Positions 32,111-32,625 of a DNA stretch of 32,625 bases are shown piece by piece. The notes beneath the pieces were generated by a model that saw nothing but the letters and a program-made list of their open reading frames with translations, did no database searches and was not told the origin of the DNA. How positions within the stretch are numbered: position 1 is the first letter of the stretch; the number at the start of each line of letters is the position of its first letter. Location: positions 521,471 through 554,095 of the forward strand of contig JAJYMK010000003.1 of NCBI GenBank assembly GCA_021786945.1. Reading direction: 5' to 3'. The translations under genes were made by a program, and so were the position numbers. This DNA comes from a bacterium. Lineage in GTDB: Bacteria; Patescibacteriota; Minisyncoccia; UBA6257; 02-FULL-45-10c.

Positions 32111-32625
32111 ATGGCACAGAATTACGAAGCCGAAAAAATAGAGGCTCAAAAAAGATTCGAAATCTTACCGGAAAATCTCAAAAAAGAAATGCTGGCCGAC
32201 AAAAACGTCCAGCTGATTTCTTCTATTTGCCAAGACTATAAAATTCCAGAAGAAGATGTAAAAAAAGTGGCTTTATTAGTAGGCGAAGTTTTTTTGGGAT
32301 ATATAAAACCGGAAGAAATTTCATCAGAATTGAATAAATATTTCGGCGTAGAGCTTCAAAAATCTAATTTTGTTGAAATAGAACTCAAGCAAAAACTTTT
32401 TAATCCGCTAAAAGCCGAATTGGAAAAAGTTTATAATCCTCCGAAAATAGAAGAAGCTGAAGAAATAAAAGAAGCTGCGCCAGCAATTATAAAACTAGAG
32501 AAAGAAGCTGCTCCTATTTCGGCCATTCCTGCGATTCCTCTGCAAAAACCATCGGAAATTATTACCGAGAAAAAAACAGAAACTAAAACTCCTTCTCCAT
32601 TTATAATAGGCTCCACACCAATAAA
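32111..32625 (+). CDS. Unknown cytoplasmic protein downstream of the VirB6-like gene (partial)
   Basis: The ATG at 32111 follows the previous stop by one base, and the frame stays open for 171 codons to the window edge, so the C-terminus is missing. Residues 1-110 are mostly helical and charged (RFEILPENLKKEMLADKNVQ, then VALLVGEVFLGYIKPEEIS). From about residue 115 the sequence turns Pro-, Glu- and Lys-rich and looks disordered. There is no signal peptide. Tight coupling to the VirB6-like gene suggests the two products work together. The family is not recognised. Confidence 0.7.
   Translation, partial: MAQNYEAEKIEAQKRFEILPENLKKEMLADKNVQLISSICQDYKIPEEDVKKVALLVGEVFLGYIKPEEISSELNKYFGVELQKSNFVEIELKQKLFNPLKAELEKVYNPPKIEEAEEIKEAAPAIIKLEKEAAPISAIPAIPLQKPSEIITEKKTETKTPSPFIIGSTPI

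Noticed and set aside
1-32625. UGA recoded as glycine or tryptophan (as in some CPR lineages)
   Set aside because: All recognised proteins are full length under the standard code, with no in-frame TGA and normal GGN and TGG use.

Overview
The window looks like chromosomal DNA from a Candidate Phyla Radiation (Patescibacteria) bacterium, probably a Parcubacteria-type lineage. This rests on AT-rich DNA, a small housekeeping set with no biosynthetic operons, several CPR-style secreted or membrane proteins of the VirB2/VirB6 type, and most housekeeping genes lacking a Shine-Dalgarno (SD) sequence. The lineage is an inference; there is no rRNA here to confirm it.

Layout. Positions 1-2065 (minus strand) hold three VirB2/TrbC-like two-helix membrane proteins, two of them carrying six-cysteine modules. 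Positions 2197-7481 (minus) hold a membrane-anchored solute-binding protein, gyrA, a small membrane protein, a metallo-beta-lactamase-fold protein that has lost its metal ligands, and a small SD-led membrane protein. Positions 7482-11535 hold a large nested palindromic element, an S1-domain protein, a 61-residue orphan, ftsH, another palindromic element and tRNA-Ile(UAU). Positions 11557-14583 hold a NUDIX-like protein, two orphans, tRNA-Val(UAC), and a cluster of perfect and degenerate parS-like palindromes (TGTTTCACGTGAAACA) that continues into yraN, where a related palindrome appears inserted in frame. Positions 14627-20946 hold a 1003-residue surface protein, nusA behind a strong promoter plus a leader terminator, and a K+-independent-type H+-pyrophosphatase. 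Positions 20995-25510 hold a third palindromic element, a ComM/YifB ATPase, a truncated DksA/TraR-like protein, a markedly GC-rich orphan with an excellent promoter and SD, the second copy of a 130-bp dispersed repeat, and a LysM/M23 peptidase. Positions 25553-32625 hold a UvrD/PcrA helicase, ksgA, and the start of a plus-strand cluster that looks like part of a type IV secretion/conjugation-type envelope apparatus. Its last gene runs off the window.

How it fits together. Housekeeping functions (gyrase, FtsH, S1, NusA, KsgA, helicase, pyrophosphatase) are interleaved with two envelope clusters at the window ends. The most unusual content is non-coding: a parS-like centromere cluster, in-gene palindrome insertion, three nested-palindrome elements, and a 95%-identical dispersed repeat. 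There is also a class of orphan genes built alike (strong SD, lone gene, terminator at or overlapping the stop codon) that contrasts with SD-less or apparently leaderless housekeeping genes.
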